Positions 9,380-18,464 of a DNA stretch of 64,000 bases are shown here, one piece after another; position 1 is the stretch's first letter; every line of letters begins with the position of its first letter. Source of the stretch: Pantoea piersonii (lineage in GTDB: Bacteria; Pseudomonadota; Gammaproteobacteria; Enterobacterales; Enterobacteriaceae); assembly GCF_003612015.1 (NCBI RefSeq), contig NZ_RARB01000003.1, positions 394,023-458,022 on the forward strand. Direction: 5' to 3'. The position numbers and the translations under genes were made by a program. The notes under the pieces are model-generated. The model did not search any database. It saw only the letters and a program-made list of their open reading frames with translations, and was not told the origin of the DNA.

Positions 9380-10828
9380 TTATCCCAGTGTGCTCAACGC
9401 CTCACGCATGCCGTGGACGATGATATTTTGCAGGTGTCGGCTGACCTCGGCCGCCAGTTGCGGCTGCCGGGTCAAATCTTCGCCCCAGTGCTGCGCGTCG
9501 CTTAACACCTCGCGCACCAGCTGTTCCGGGGAAATCTGGTCGTTATTGAGTGCCTGCCAGTTTTTTTCAAAGCGCGCCAGCCAGTGCGCGTCATCCTGTA
9601 GCGGCCAGCTTTTCTCCCCCGACGCGCCACGATAGAAGGCGATCAGCGCCGCCAGCGCGAAGGTCAGACGCGGCGGCCAGACGCCGTTTTGCGCGTGCGA
9701 CGCCAGCAGCGGCGTCAGCAGGCGGGTGCGGAACTTGGTCATGCCGTTCAGCGCGATGGAGAGCAGCGCATGGCGGATAAAGGGATTACGGAAGCGTCGC
9801 TCTACCGCATCGGCGAAGGCGAGCAGCTCGCTGCGCGGCAGGTCCAGCGTAGGAATGATCTCCTCGCGCAGCAGACGATCGACAAAACCTGAGATAGCCG
9901 GATCTGCCATCGCTTCGCCGACACTCTCCAGCCCAGCCTGGAACGCCACCGGCACCATGGCGGTATGTGCGCCATTGAGGATCGCCACTTTCTGCGCCTT
10001 CCACGGCGCGATATCCTCGACCAGCCGCACCTGCGGCGCCAGCGCATCCAGCTTCAGCTCGTCGAACAGCACGCGCGGTCCCTGCAGAATGAACTGGTAA
10101 TACACCTCGCCCGCCACCAGAAAACGATCCTCGTAGCCCAGCTGAGCGGCGAGAGCCTCGCTCTCCTGCGGGAAACCGGTCACGATGCGGTCCACCAGCG
10201 TGTTGTAGAACATGCAGTGCTGCGTTACCCAGGCGGTAAAACTTTCTGGCAGCTGCCAGTGTCGCGCATAGCGCAGCACCAGCTCGCGCAGGGCGTCGCC
10301 GTTATGGTCGATTAGCTCGCAGGGCACAATCAGCCAGCCTTTGTCGCTGGCGCCGCTGAAGTGCTCGAAGCGCGCCCATAGCAGCTGCGTCAGCTTGCCG
10401 GGAAAGCTGGAAGCGGGCGCATCCGTCAGGCGATCGCGCTCGGCAAAGGCGATGCCCGCCTCGGTGGTGTTAGAGAAGACGAACCGCATCTGCGGCGCGC
10501 GCGCCAGCGCCAGAAAGTCGTCATGCTGGAGATAAGGCTGGATCTCGCGATTCAGACTGCGGATCAGGCGCGTTTCGCTGACGCGCTCGCCCTGTTCGTT
10601 CAGACCGCGGATCAGCGTGGTATAAAGTCCATCCTGCTGGTTCAGGCTGTCGCTGACGGCACGGTTGCGCGGCCGTACCACCACGACGCCCGCGTCGGTG
10701 CCCTGATGCTGGTTCAGCCAGTCGAGCTGCCAGTCGATAAAGGCGCGCAGAAAGTTGCCCTCGCCGAACTGGATGACGCGCTCGCTGTAGATCGCGCCGG
10801 GAAAATCGTGGCGATTTAGCCGCTGCAT
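9380..10828 (-). CDS. uxaB: Tagaturonate reductase (altronate oxidoreductase)
   Basis: 482 residues, the length of E. coli UxaB (483). A mannitol dehydrogenase-family enzyme that reduces D-tagaturonate to D-altronate with NADH. The N-terminal Rossmann half includes [22 protein letters not shown]; the C-terminal helical half has the family region [12 protein letters not shown] with a catalytic lysine just before it (QKVAILNG). In E. coli uxaB is unlinked from uxaCA; here it lies between uxaC (two-base gap) and uxaA (four-base gap), giving one operon for the three steps. Confidence 0.96.
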   Translation of the reverse strand: MQRLNRHDFPGAIYSERVIQFGEGNFLRAFIDWQLDWLNQHQGTDAGVVVVRPRNRAVSDSLNQQDGLYTTLIRGLNEQGERVSETRLIRSLNREIQPYLQHDDFLALARAPQMRFVFSNTTEAGIAFAERDRLTDAPASSFPGKLTQLLWARFEHFSGASDKGWLIVPCELIDHNGDALRELVLRYARHWQLPESFTAWVTQHCMFYNTLVDRIVTGFPQESEALAAQLGYEDRFLVAGEVYYQFILQGPRVLFDELKLDALAPQVRLVEDIAPWKAQKVAILNGAHTAMVPVAFQAGLESVGEAMADPAISGFVDRLLREEIIPTLDLPRSELLAFADAVERRFRNPFIRHALLSIALNGMTKFRTRLLTPLLASHAQNGVWPPRLTFALAALIAFYRGASGEKSWPLQDDAHWLARFEKNWQALNNDQISPEQLVREVLSDAQHWGEDLTRQPQLAAEVSRHLQNIIVHGMREALSTLG

Positions 10829-10830
10829 TA

Positions 10831-12246
10831 TCAGGCTCCCAGCTCTATGCCGAAGTAGTCGCGCGCGTTGTTAAAGCAGATGTTTTGCACCATCTGGCCC
10901 AGCAGCGCCTCGTCGCCCGGCGCTTCGCCGTTTTCTACCCAGCGACCAATCATCTGGCACAGCAGGCGGCGGAAATATTCGTGACGCGTATAAGAGAGGA
11001 AGCTGCGGCTGTCGGTCAGCATGCCGACAAAGCGGCTAAGCAGGCCAATTTGCGCCAGCTGCGTCATCTGACGCTGCATGCCGTCGAGCTGATCGTTGAA
11101 CCACCAGGCGGAGCCGAACTGCATTTTGCCCGCTTCGCCCTCTCCCTGGAAATTGCCCGCCATGGTCGCCAGCACCTCGTTGTCACGCGGGTTCAGGCAG
11201 TAGAGAATGGTTTTCGGCAGCGCGTTATGCAGGTTCTGCGCGCCCAGCAGCTTCGCCAGCGGTTCTGCCAGCGGCTGGTCGTTAATCGAGTCGAAGCCGA
11301 CGTCCGGGCCCAGCAGTTCAAACTGGCGGCGGTTGGTGTTGCGCAGCGCGCCGATATGGTACTGCTGCACCCAGCCGCGACGCGCATATTCGCCGCCCAG
11401 CCACACCAGCACGGCGGTTTTAAACTGCGCAATCGCCTGCGCGTCCGGCGCGTTGCCTGCGCGGCGAGCGGCCAGAATGGCGTCCAGCGTCGCGTCGTCC
11501 GCTTCGGCGTAGAGCACGACGTCAAGCGCGTGGTCTGAAACCTTACAGCCGTGATCGGCGAAATAGTCGAGGCGTTTGCTCAGTGCGCTGCGCAGATCGT
11601 CAAAGCGGCGCACGCTGATGTCGGTCAGCGACTCCAGCTTCTCGATCCATGCCAGGAAGCCTTCCGCCTCAATATTAAAGGCTTTGTCCGGACGCCAGCT
11701 CGGCAGCACCTTGACGCTGAAGCTGCCATCCTGCGCCAGCGCGCGATGGTGCTGCAGGTCATCCAGCGGATCGTCGGTGGTGCCGACCATCTTCACATTC
11801 ATCTGCTGCATAATGCCGCGCGCGGTAAAGTCATCCTGCGCCAGCAGCGCGTTGCAGCGCTCCCAGATGTCGTCGGCGGTTTTTTCAGAGAGCAAGGTAT
11901 CGGTTATGCCGAAAGGACGACGCAGTTCAAGGTGCGTCCAGTGATAGAGCGGATTGCCGATAGTGTGCGGTACGGTGCGCGCCCAGGCGTCGAATTTTTC
12001 GCGGTCGCTGGCGTCGCCGGTGCAGAAGGCTTCCGGCACGCCGTTAGCGCGCATAGCGCGCCACTTGTAGTGATCGCCCTTCAGCCAGATGTCATAGAGG
12101 TTGGCAAAGCGGTAATTTTCGGCAATCTGCTGCGGCGGAAGATGGCAGTGATAGTCGAAAATCGGCTGATCCTTTGCATAGTCGTGATAAAGGCGACGAG
12201 CAAATTCGGTATCCAGCAAAAAATCCTCGGTCATAAAACGCGACAT
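10831..12246 (-). CDS. uxaC: Glucuronate/galacturonate isomerase
   Basis: 471 residues from the ATG at 12246. An in-frame ATG 45 bases upstream is rejected: the family starts with [20 protein letters not shown], and AAGAGGAAG lies at the right distance from 12246. UxaC isomerises D-glucuronate to D-fructuronate and D-galacturonate to D-tagaturonate. It is an amidohydrolase-superfamily TIM barrel with the metal motif HCH (in FDYHCHLPP) near the N terminus and the conserved end of the family, [14 protein letters not shown]. First gene of the uxaCBA operon; an ExuR-like operator and a CRP site lie upstream. Confidence 0.96.
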   Translation of the reverse strand: MSRFMTEDFLLDTEFARRLYHDYAKDQPIFDYHCHLPPQQIAENYRFANLYDIWLKGDHYKWRAMRANGVPEAFCTGDASDREKFDAWARTVPHTIGNPLYHWTHLELRRPFGITDTLLSEKTADDIWERCNALLAQDDFTARGIMQQMNVKMVGTTDDPLDDLQHHRALAQDGSFSVKVLPSWRPDKAFNIEAEGFLAWIEKLESLTDISVRRFDDLRSALSKRLDYFADHGCKVSDHALDVVLYAEADDATLDAILAARRAGNAPDAQAIAQFKTAVLVWLGGEYARRGWVQQYHIGALRNTNRRQFELLGPDVGFDSINDQPLAEPLAKLLGAQNLHNALPKTILYCLNPRDNEVLATMAGNFQGEGEAGKMQFGSAWWFNDQLDGMQRQMTQLAQIGLLSRFVGMLTDSRSFLSYTRHEYFRRLLCQMIGRWVENGEAPGDEALLGQMVQNICFNNARDYFGIELGA

Positions 12247-12280
12247 ACTTGCTTCCTCTTGATAGAGCCTGAATGCGCTC

Positions 12281-12299
12281 AAAGTTATCATACCAATTT
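12281..12299 (-). promoter_or_regulatory. ExuR-type operator overlapping the uxaC promoter
   Basis: AAAGTTATCATACCAATTT is a degenerate copy of the palindrome found before exuT and exuR, and its right half equals the E. coli ExuR half-site ACCAATTT. On the minus strand it contains TATGAT (12287-12292), a good -10 hexamer about 40 bases before uxaC, so a repressor here would occlude RNA polymerase. Confidence 0.65.
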
Positions 12300-12319
12300 T
12301 AGTCAGCTACAGAATTCTT

Positions 12320-12335
12320 TGAGATCTCGCTCACA
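12320..12335. promoter_or_regulatory. CRP-cAMP binding site in the uxaC-exuT intergenic region
   Basis: TGAGATCTCGCTCACA matches the CRP consensus TGTGA-N6-TCACA in nine of ten core positions. It is 74 bases upstream of uxaC and 285 upstream of exuT, fitting catabolite activation of uxaCBA. A weaker half-site, TGTGA at 12443, lies nearer exuT. Confidence 0.65.
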
Positions 12336-12462
12336 TAAATAGCAGCAACGCCCTGTCCTCATGGACGTTTTTGCTCTCTGTAGCGTGCTAAATGGCTGTC
12401 CTGACGCAGATTTAAAGTATCCCATATTGCAAAAGGGGCTTTTGTGATGGCTCTCAACTTTT

Positions 12463-12481
12463 AAAGTTGTATAACAAGTTA
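12463..12481 (+). promoter_or_regulatory. ExuR-type operator upstream of exuT
   Basis: AAAGTTGTATAACAAGTTA: left arm AAAGTTGT, centre ATA, right arm ACAAGTTA. It contains a likely -10, TATAAC (12470-12475). The same 8-3-8 palindrome recurs before exuR, and both genes belong to the ExuR regulon in related bacteria. Confidence 0.68.
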
Positions 12482-12619
12482 CGCTCTCGACCCGTAATGG
12501 CAAGGTAAACACAGGGCCGCATTCGCGTGGCCTGCGGGCGTGAGGTAAGCCGAATCACGGTTGTCCCGCTCCAGATAACAACAGCGGCAAGACCGCAGAC
12601 AGAACACTGGAAGAGGTAA

Positions 12620-13927
12620 ATGATGCGTAAGATTAAAGGGCTACGCTGGTATATGATCGGGCTGGTGACGCTGGGCACCGTGCTGGGTTATCTCACCCGT
12701 AATACCATCGCCGTCGCCGCGCCGACGCTACAAACCGATTTACATATCACCACCCAACAGTACTCCTACATCGTGGCGGCCTACTCCGCCTGCTATACCG
12801 TTATGCAGCCGGTCGCGGGCTACGTGCTCGATTTGCTCGGCACCAAAGTCGGCTATGCCGTGTTTGCCGTACTCTGGGCGATTTTCTGCGCCGCGACGGC
12901 GATGGCAGGCAGCTGGGGCGGCTTTGCGCTGGCGCGCGGCGCAGTCGGCGCGGCGGAAGCGGCGATGATCCCGGCGGGCCTGAAAGCGAGCAGCGAGTGG
13001 TTCCCGGCTAAAGAGCGCTCTGTCGCCGTGGGCTACTTCAACGTCGGCTCCTCGATCGGCGCTATGCTGGCACCGCCGCTGGTGGTGTGGGCGATTGTGG
13101 CGCACAGCTGGCAGATGGCATTTATCATCACTGGCGTGCTGAGCCTGATTTGGGCGCTCTGCTGGCTGATCTTCTATAAGCATCCCAAACAGCAGACCAA
13201 ACTCAGCGACGAAGAGCGTCAGTACATTATTTCCGGCCAGGAAGCGCAGCATCAGACCGGCAACACTAAAAAAATGTCGGCGCGTCAGATTCTGCGCAAC
13301 CGCCAGTTCTGGGGTATCGCCCTGCCGCGCTTCCTGGCGGAACCCGCCTGGGGCACCTTTAACGCCTGGATCCCGCTGTTTATGTTCAAGGTGTATGGCT
13401 TCAACCTGAAAGAGATTGCGCTTTTCGCCTGGATGCCGATGCTGTTCGCCGATCTCGGCTGCATCCTCGGCGGTTATCTGCCGCCGCTGTTTCAACGCTG
13501 GTTCGGCGTCAACCTGATCGTTTCGCGCAAGCTGGTGGTGACCATGGGCGCGGTGCTGATGATTGGCCCCGGCACTATCGGCCTCTTCACCAGCCCCTAT
13601 GTCGCTATCGCGCTGCTCTGCGTCGGCGGCTTTGCCCATCAGGCGCTCTCCGGCGCGCTGATTACGCTCTCTTCCGACGTCTTCGGCCGTAACGAAGTAG
13701 CCACCGCCAACGGCCTGACCGGCATGGCGGCCTGGACGGCCAGCACCATGTTTGCGCTGGTAGTTGGCGCACTGGCCGATACGCTGGGCTTCAGCCCGCT
13801 GTTCGCCGCGCTGGCGGTGTTCGATCTGTTAGGCGCCGTGGTGATCTGGACGGTCCTGCGTAATCAGCCGGTCTCTGAGCTGGAGAAAGAGGTCGTGCCG
13901 CCGCAGGGAGCAACCGTACGCGGCTGA
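12620..13927 (+). CDS. exuT: Hexuronate (galacturonate/glucuronate) transporter
   Basis: 435 residues, a major facilitator superfamily protein of the anion:cation symporter (ACS) branch with 12 predicted membrane helices. It imports D-galacturonate and D-glucuronate with protons. The start MRKIKGLRWYMIGLVTLGTVLGYLTRN and the region RFLAEPAWGTFNAWIPLFMFK are near-identical to E. coli ExuT. Two ATGs stand in tandem (12620 and 12623); AAGAGG at 12611-12616 fits the second slightly better. Divergent from uxaCBA and followed by exuR. Confidence 0.96.
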   Translation: MMRKIKGLRWYMIGLVTLGTVLGYLTRNTIAVAAPTLQTDLHITTQQYSYIVAAYSACYTVMQPVAGYVLDLLGTKVGYAVFAVLWAIFCAATAMAGSWGGFALARGAVGAAEAAMIPAGLKASSEWFPAKERSVAVGYFNVGSSIGAMLAPPLVVWAIVAHSWQMAFIITGVLSLIWALCWLIFYKHPKQQTKLSDEERQYIISGQEAQHQTGNTKKMSARQILRNRQFWGIALPRFLAEPAWGTFNAWIPLFMFKVYGFNLKEIALFAWMPMLFADLGCILGGYLPPLFQRWFGVNLIVSRKLVVTMGAVLMIGPGTIGLFTSPYVAIALLCVGGFAHQALSGALITLSSDVFGRNEVATANGLTGMAAWTASTMFALVVGALADTLGFSPLFAALAVFDLLGAVVIWTVLRNQPVSELEKEVVPPQGATVRG

Positions 13928-13969
13928 GGCAGCCAGCTGCTGACACGCCCGCCAGGTGGGAAAACAAGC

Positions 13970-14000
13970 GTCCCGCGTCATAATGACGCGGGACCTTTTA
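13970..14000 (+). terminator. Terminator between exuT and exuR
   Basis: GTCCCGCGTCA (13970-13980), loop TAA, TGACGCGGGAC (13984-13994), then CTTTTA. The 11-bp stem is strong; it separates the exuT transcript from exuR, which has its own operator right after. Confidence 0.85.
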
Positions 14001-14012
14001 TTTAGCGGCCGC

Positions 14013-14031
14013 AAAGTGGTATAACAACTTT
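14013..14031 (+). promoter_or_regulatory. ExuR-type operator upstream of exuR (autoregulation)
   Basis: AAAGTGGTATAACAACTTT is a palindrome with arms AAAGTGGT/ACAACTTT (one mismatch) around ATA. It contains TATAAC (14020-14025) as probable -10 and ends 22 bases before the exuR start, arguing for autorepression. Confidence 0.7.
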
Positions 14032-14053
14032 ATTTGCGACACGGGAATACGCT

Positions 14054-14827
14054 ATGGAACTGACCGAACCTCGTCGACTTTACCAGCAGCTCGCCAGCGA
14101 TCTGAAAAGCCGTATCGAAACAGGCGCTTATCCTGTAGGCGATAAGCTGCCTGCCGAACGCCTGATCGCGGAAGAGATGAACGTCAGCCGCACGGTGGTG
14201 CGCGAAGCGATTATCATGCTGGAGGTAGAAGGCTACGTTGAGGTACGCAAAGGTTCCGGTATTCACGTTATAGCCAGCCAGCAGCAAAACCGCGTGATGA
14301 CCTCAAGCCAGCTCGAATTCGCCACTTTTGGCCCCTTCGAACTGCTGCAGGCGCGTCAGCTGATTGAGAGCAACGTCGCCGAATTCGCGGCGACGCAGGT
14401 GACGCGGCAGGACATTATCGAGCTGATGGCGATTCAGGAAAAAGCGCGTCAGGAAGATCACTTCCGCGACTCGCAGTGGGACATGCAGTTTCATGTGCGC
14501 ATTGCGCAATCCACCCAAAACAGCGCGCTGGCGGCCATTGTCGAAAAGATGTGGCTGCATCGCCTGCACAATCCCTACTGGCTTAAACTCCACGAACATA
14601 TCGACCAGCGCAGCATTCTCAGCTGGTGCGACGACCACGATCAGATCCTCAAGGCGCTGATGCGCAAAGATCCCGCCGCCAGCAAACTGGCGATGTGGCA
14701 ACATCTGGAAAATACTAAACAGATGCTGTTTAACGCGACCGCCGATGATTTTGAATTTAATGTGGATCGTTATATGTTTGCCGAGAATCCCGTTATCCTG
14801 CCGGACGGCTCTAGCCATTCACATTGA
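14054..14827 (+). CDS. exuR: Hexuronate regulon repressor, GntR family
   Basis: 257 residues (E. coli ExuR 258). An N-terminal winged helix (about 8-75) has the GntR signature [28 protein letters not shown]; a FadR-type helical effector domain (FCD) follows. It represses exuT, uxaCBA and itself until hexuronate or a catabolite binds. Three matching palindromes in this module are its likely targets. The ribosome site (CGGGAA) is weak, fitting a low-level regulator. Confidence 0.95.
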   Translation: MELTEPRRLYQQLASDLKSRIETGAYPVGDKLPAERLIAEEMNVSRTVVREAIIMLEVEGYVEVRKGSGIHVIASQQQNRVMTSSQLEFATFGPFELLQARQLIESNVAEFAATQVTRQDIIELMAIQEKARQEDHFRDSQWDMQFHVRIAQSTQNSALAAIVEKMWLHRLHNPYWLKLHEHIDQRSILSWCDDHDQILKALMRKDPAASKLAMWQHLENTKQMLFNATADDFEFNVDRYMFAENPVILPDGSSHSH

Positions 14828-15149
14828 TTCTGCTGCGTTTTCGCGCAGGAAAGTCAGTTAATCTGCAATAGTGTCAGGTCGTGTAAAGCTCCTTTTGACG
14901 GACCTTGTCAAAGGGTAAAACTCCTGTGCGACGGACACATCCCCCTGTCTCAGCCCTGTAGTTTTTGTTACAGTTAGCGCCCCTTTTTTACCCTTTGCGA
15001 CAGGGTTTAAAAATTCGCTGGTTAAACAATCTGTTCTGGAAGGATCCGGAAAACTCTGCCCAGACTGTGCTCCTAAAACAGATAACCAAACGCCGGTCTG
15101 CGCTTATGTCCTTTGAGACGCGTTAAACAATGATGTTCAGGAATGATTG
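14828..15149. other. Intergenic region between exuR and yqjA
   Basis: About 320 bases with no plausible gene. E. coli yqjA is activated by CpxR, and single GTAAA-like words occur here, but no pair at the spacing of a CpxR box was found. No convincing terminator for exuR: a short CTGCG/CGCAG hairpin right after its stop lacks a U-run. The yqjA promoter was not assigned. Confidence 0.5.
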
Positions 15150-15827
15150 ATGGATATTTTGCATGCGTTGCTGCAGGCCTTGTGGCAACAGGATTACGAA
15201 ACCCTTTCCGATCCGACGCTGGTATGGGCCATTTACGGCGTGCTGTTCATGATCCTCTTTCTGGAGAATGGTCTGCTGCCCGCCGCGTTTTTGCCGGGCG
15301 ATAGCCTGTTGATTCTGGTGGGCGTGCTGATCGCCAAAGGTACCATGAGCTTCCCGCTGACAATTCTGGTACTGACTACCGGCGCCAGCCTCGGCTGCTG
15401 GGTCAGCTATATTCAGGGCCGCTGGCTCGGCAATACGCCGACGGTACAGAAGTGGCTCTCTCATCTTCCTGCACAATATCACGCTCGCGCGCACAGCCTG
15501 TTTCATCGCCACGGCCTGTCAGCGCTGCTGATTGGCCGCTTTATCGCTTTCGTGCGCACCCTGTTACCGACGATTGCCGGTCTTTCTGGCCTGGATAACG
15601 CCCGCTTCCAGTTTTTTAACTGGGTCAGCGCGCTGCTCTGGGTAGTGATCCTCACCGTACTCGGCTTTGCGCTGGGCAAAACGCCGATCTTTCGTCGCTA
15701 TGAAGATGAAATGATGTTCTGTCTGATGCTGCTGCCGCTGGTGTTGCTGGTTATCGGCCTGGTGGGCTCGCTGGTGGTGCTGTGGCGCAAGCGCCAGGCG
15801 AATCAGAATGGTAAGGGCGAATCATGA
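15150..15827 (+). CDS. yqjA: DedA-family inner-membrane protein YqjA
   Basis: 225 residues. DedA/VTT-family protein of the inner membrane; in E. coli YqjA, with its paralogue YghB, supports proton-motive-force-linked drug and alkali resistance and cell division. The motif [18 protein letters not shown] near the N terminus and [20 protein letters not shown] in the middle are the family core, with acidic and arginine residues needed for function. A TTG codon three bases upstream could also initiate, but the ATG at 15150 matches the family. The 3' end overlaps mzrA by four bases (ATGA), so translation is coupled. Confidence 0.95.
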   Translation: MDILHALLQALWQQDYETLSDPTLVWAIYGVLFMILFLENGLLPAAFLPGDSLLILVGVLIAKGTMSFPLTILVLTTGASLGCWVSYIQGRWLGNTPTVQKWLSHLPAQYHARAHSLFHRHGLSALLIGRFIAFVRTLLPTIAGLSGLDNARFQFFNWVSALLWVVILTVLGFALGKTPIFRRYEDEMMFCLMLLPLVLLVIGLVGSLVVLWRKRQANQNGKGES

Positions 15828-16186
15828 AAATTTATCGCCCCATTCCCCGCCGTATGCTGCCCTGGCTGGCGATCGCCGCGCTGCTGCTGCTGGCGATCGG
15901 CCTGACGCCGATGCTGCTGCAGCATGAAAGCGTGGTGCAGATCCGCGTTTCTCATGCCGGCGGCCCGCTGCCTGACGGGTTTTATCTCTATCAACAGCTG
16001 ACGGCGCAGGGCATCCGCATCAAAAGCATTACTCCTTCAGGCGATGCGCTGATTATTCATTTCGAAAACGAAGAGCAGAGCCTTGCCGCGCAAAAAGTGC
16101 TGCGTCGTTTGCTGCCGGACGGCTTTGTCGTCGCCAGACACCCCGATTCGGCTTCCGCCTCCTCAACCATGCTGAATATTTCCTGA
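15824..16186 (+). CDS. mzrA: Modulator of EnvZ/OmpR, MzrA
   Basis: 120 residues (E. coli 127). A small bitopic inner-membrane protein with one N-terminal membrane segment (about 11-28) and a periplasmic domain. In E. coli it links the Cpx response to EnvZ/OmpR by binding EnvZ. Identity rests on its place directly after yqjA with ATGA overlap, its size and topology, and residual similarity; the periplasmic domain is less conserved. A hairpin at 16191-16224 follows but lacks a U-run. Confidence 0.88.
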   Translation: MKIYRPIPRRMLPWLAIAALLLLAIGLTPMLLQHESVVQIRVSHAGGPLPDGFYLYQQLTAQGIRIKSITPSGDALIIHFENEEQSLAAQKVLRRLLPDGFVVARHPDSASASSTMLNIS

Positions 16187-16249
16187 CCCGCTGTTGCCGT
16201 CTTGCGCTGACAGGACGGCAACAGAATAATCTGTATCCCCCCGTCTTTT

Positions 16250-16278
16250 TTGAACTTTTTACAGGCGCTGTCTATGCT
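16250..16278 (+). promoter_or_regulatory. Likely RpoS-type promoter of yqjCDEK
   Basis: TTGAAC (16250-16255), 17-base spacer, TATGCT (16273-16278) inside CTATGCTTA. The C before the -10 and the CTATxCT form are features of sigma-S promoters, and the E. coli yqjCDE genes are RpoS-dependent, so general stress control is inferred. Confidence 0.6.
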
Positions 16279-16364
16279 TAGTGGATGGCTCAGCTATCTG
16301 ACACGCCAGGAGATGACGCTGTCTGGTCACGGCAGGTCAGTAACAATGGAAGGTAACAAGCCTG

Positions 16365-16739
16365 ATGAAACATCAATTACTTCTTGGCCTCGCGCTGTTT
16401 TCTCTCTCGGGTTCGCTGATGGCGGCGGAATCGCTTTGTCAGCAGAAAGAGCAGGACATTCAGCATGAAATTGCGATGGCGAAACAGCATAACAATCAGC
16501 GTCGCGTCAATGGACTGGAGCGCGCCTTAACCGAAGTACGCGCCAGCTGTAGCGACAATAAACTGAAAGCCTCTCACCAGGCGCGCATCAAGGCGCAGCG
16601 AGAAAAAGTCGCAGAGCGCGAACGCGAGCTAAAAGAAGAGCGTCAGGAGGGCGACGACAGGGAAAAAATTGCCAGACGTGAACATAAATTGGAAGAAGCC
16701 CGCCAGGATCTGAAAAAGTTACAGGCGGAGCCTTATTAA
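16365..16739 (+). CDS. yqjC: DUF1090 periplasmic protein YqjC
   Basis: 124 residues with a cleavable signal peptide (about 1-20, ending LMAA) and a long charged coiled-coil remainder rich in Glu, Arg and Lys. Two cysteines, C25 and C62, could form a disulfide. Belongs to DUF1090; the function is unknown. It opens the yqjC-D-E-K cluster, and the stress-type promoter upstream suggests stationary-phase expression. Confidence 0.92.
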   Translation: MKHQLLLGLALFSLSGSLMAAESLCQQKEQDIQHEIAMAKQHNNQRRVNGLERALTEVRASCSDNKLKASHQARIKAQREKVAERERELKEERQEGDDREKIARREHKLEEARQDLKKLQAEPY

Positions 16740-16775
16740 TCCGGACTCAATCACTGAAGCTAAAAGGAACATTAC

Positions 16776-17081
16776 ATGTCAAAAGACACTTCATCAGAAC
16801 ATTTGCGTGCTGAGTTAAAAAATCTGGCGGATACGCTGGAAGAGGTGCTGAGCAGCACCACGGATAAGTCTAAAGGCGAACTGGATAAGCTGCGTCAGAA
16901 AGCGCGCGTAGCGCTCGACAGCTCACGCGAGAAGCTGGGCGATTCCGGTGAATATCTGGCGCAAACCACGCGTGAAGCCGCGCAGAAAGCAGACGGCTAC
17001 GTGCGTGAAAACCCCTGGCATGGCGTTGGCATCGGTGCGGCAATTGGCGTGGCGATCGGCATCCTGATTTCACGGCGTTAA
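16776..17081 (+). CDS. yqjD: ElaB/YqjD-family ribosome-anchoring membrane protein
   Basis: 101 residues. A soluble helical N-terminal part (about 1-75) is followed by ENPWHGVGIGAAIGVAIGILIS, the short C-terminal membrane anchor typical of the ElaB/YqjD/YgaM family. In E. coli YqjD tethers inactive ribosomes to the inner membrane in stationary phase. The gap to yqjE is two bases. Confidence 0.94.
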   Translation: MSKDTSSEHLRAELKNLADTLEEVLSSTTDKSKGELDKLRQKARVALDSSREKLGDSGEYLAQTTREAAQKADGYVRENPWHGVGIGAAIGVAIGILISRR

Positions 17082-17083
17082 TT

Positions 17084-17482
17084 ATGGCGGATTCTCAGCA
17101 GAGCCACGGCCCCGGCAAAGGGGTCATCAACATCGGTCAGCGCATCGTCACTACGCTGGTCAGCATGGTCGAGACCCGTGTACGTCTGGCGGTGGTCGAG
17201 CTGGAAGCGGAAAAGGCCAACCTGATTCAGCTGTTGCTGATGGTTGGCCTGACCATGTTGTTCACCGCCTTCGGACTGATGAGCCTGATGGTGTTGATTA
17301 TCTGGGCCGTCGACGCGCAGTATCGTCTGATGGCGATTGGCATTACGACCGGCGTACTCTTTCTTCTGGCGATTATTTTCGGCCTGTGGAGCCTGCGCAA
17401 ATCGCGTCAGTCCACGCTGTTGCACCATACGCGCAAAGAGCTGGAGAATGACCGTCAGCTGCTGGAGGATAACCGCGCATGA
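17084..17482 (+). CDS. yqjE: Phage holin-like inner-membrane protein YqjE
   Basis: 132 residues with two central hydrophobic segments (about 45-70 and 78-102) and amphipathic ends, as in the Actinobacterial holin-X/YqjE family. Role unknown, though constantly found between yqjD and yqjK. The stop overlaps the yqjK start (ATGA), implying translational coupling. Confidence 0.92.
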   Translation: MADSQQSHGPGKGVINIGQRIVTTLVSMVETRVRLAVVELEAEKANLIQLLLMVGLTMLFTAFGLMSLMVLIIWAVDAQYRLMAIGITTGVLFLLAIIFGLWSLRKSRQSTLLHHTRKELENDRQLLEDNRA

Positions 17483-17766
17483 GCAGCAAACAGGAACGTG
17501 AAGCGCGCATTCATGCGCTGCTGAGCGATATACAACAGCAGCGGCTCGATCTGAGCGCCAGCCGCCGTGATTTTTTGCTAAGCACCGCGCAGTATGACCG
17601 CGGCTGGCTGACGTTCCTCAGCATGCGGCGTTATCTGGCCATTGGCAGCAGCGCGCTGGCTATCTGGTCGGTGCGCAGCCCGAATAAATTTATGCGCCTG
17701 CTCAAGCGCGGCTTTGGCGTCTGGAGCACCTGGCGCATGCTGAAAGCGGCCCTGCCGCAGCGCTAA
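17479..17766 (+). CDS. yqjK: YqjK-like protein
   Basis: 95 residues, mostly helical and basic, with a short hydrophobic segment around 52-65. YqjK family, function unknown; last gene of yqjCDEK and followed by a terminator. Identity relies on position and overall similarity (SKQEREARIHALLSDIQQQRLDLS). Confidence 0.88.
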   Translation: MSSKQEREARIHALLSDIQQQRLDLSASRRDFLLSTAQYDRGWLTFLSMRRYLAIGSSALAIWSVRSPNKFMRLLKRGFGVWSTWRMLKAALPQR

Positions 17767-17781
17767 TTTTTCTCTTCCTGT

Positions 17782-17810
17782 AGCCGGTGCGAAAACGCCG
17801 GCTTTTCTTT
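17782..17810 (+). terminator. Terminator after yqjK
   Basis: AGCCGG (17782-17787) and CCGGCT (17798-17803) with a ten-base loop, then TTTCTTT. Ends the yqjCDEK transcript. Confidence 0.78.
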
Positions 17811-17972
17811 ATCAGATTTCCTGAATAACACCTACAGAATATCTCGCTTACAACCTTTCCCCTCCGCGACTATTATCTCCAGCTATCAGCTCAGCAAACG
17901 GCTAAACCGCCTTATGCTGGGAACTATATAACGCAGGCGCTGCTGTCCTGCCGTAAAATTAGCCTGGAGTAA

Positions 17973-18389
17973 ATGATGAAAAAATTCGAAGATACTGGCC
18001 TGCTGCTGGCGCGCATTTTAATGCCGATCCTGTTTATCACTGCCGGCTGGGGCAAGATCACCGGCTATGCGGGCACGCAGCAGTATATGGAAGCGATGGG
18101 CGTACCCGCCTTCTTCCTGCCGCTGGTTATCCTGCTGGAGTTCGGCGGCGGCCTGGCGATTCTGTTCGGCTTCCTGACCCGTTTTACCGCGCTCTTTACC
18201 GCGGCTTTCACCATCCTGACGGCGTTCCTGTTCCACAGTAACTTCGCGGAAGGTGTCAACCAGCTGATGTTTATGAAAAACCTCTCTATCGCGGGCGGTT
18301 TCCTGGTGCTGGGCCTGGTGGGTCCAGGCGCGTACAGCCTTGATCGTCTGCTGCGTAAAAAAGCGCAGCCGGTGGGCGCACTTCGCTAA
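17973..18389 (+). CDS. yqjF: DoxX-family membrane protein YqjF
   Basis: 138 residues with four predicted membrane helices; DoxX family, highly similar to E. coli YqjF (RILMPILFITAGWGKITGYAGTQQYMEAMGVP). E. coli yqjF responds to aromatic compounds such as nitrotoluene breakdown products under YhaJ control, and a YhaJ gene lies about 9 kb away here. ATG-ATG tandem at 17973/17976: GGAG at 17966-17969 gives better spacing to the second, and the E. coli protein starts MKK. Confidence 0.94.
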   Translation: MMKKFEDTGLLLARILMPILFITAGWGKITGYAGTQQYMEAMGVPAFFLPLVILLEFGGGLAILFGFLTRFTALFTAAFTILTAFLFHSNFAEGVNQLMFMKNLSIAGGFLVLGLVGPGAYSLDRLLRKKAQPVGALR

Positions 18390-18422
18390 GCACACATCTG
18401 GCGTAATGCCGCATATACTTAG

Positions 18423-18450
18423 CAGGGCGAGGAGACTCCTCGCCCTGTTT
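18423..18450 (+). terminator. Hairpin between yqjF and yqjG
   Basis: CAGGGCGAGGA (18423-18433), loop GAC, TCCTCGCCCTG (18437-18447), then TTT. The stem is very stable but the T-run is short, and it ends 14 bases before the yqjG start, so it may only attenuate or may also hide the yqjG ribosome site. Confidence 0.6.
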
Positions 18451-18464
18451 GCACTGGAGGCGAT

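Noticed and set aside
14828-15149. CpxR box before yqjA
   Set aside because: Only isolated GTAAA-like words occur; none are paired at the spacing required by CpxR.
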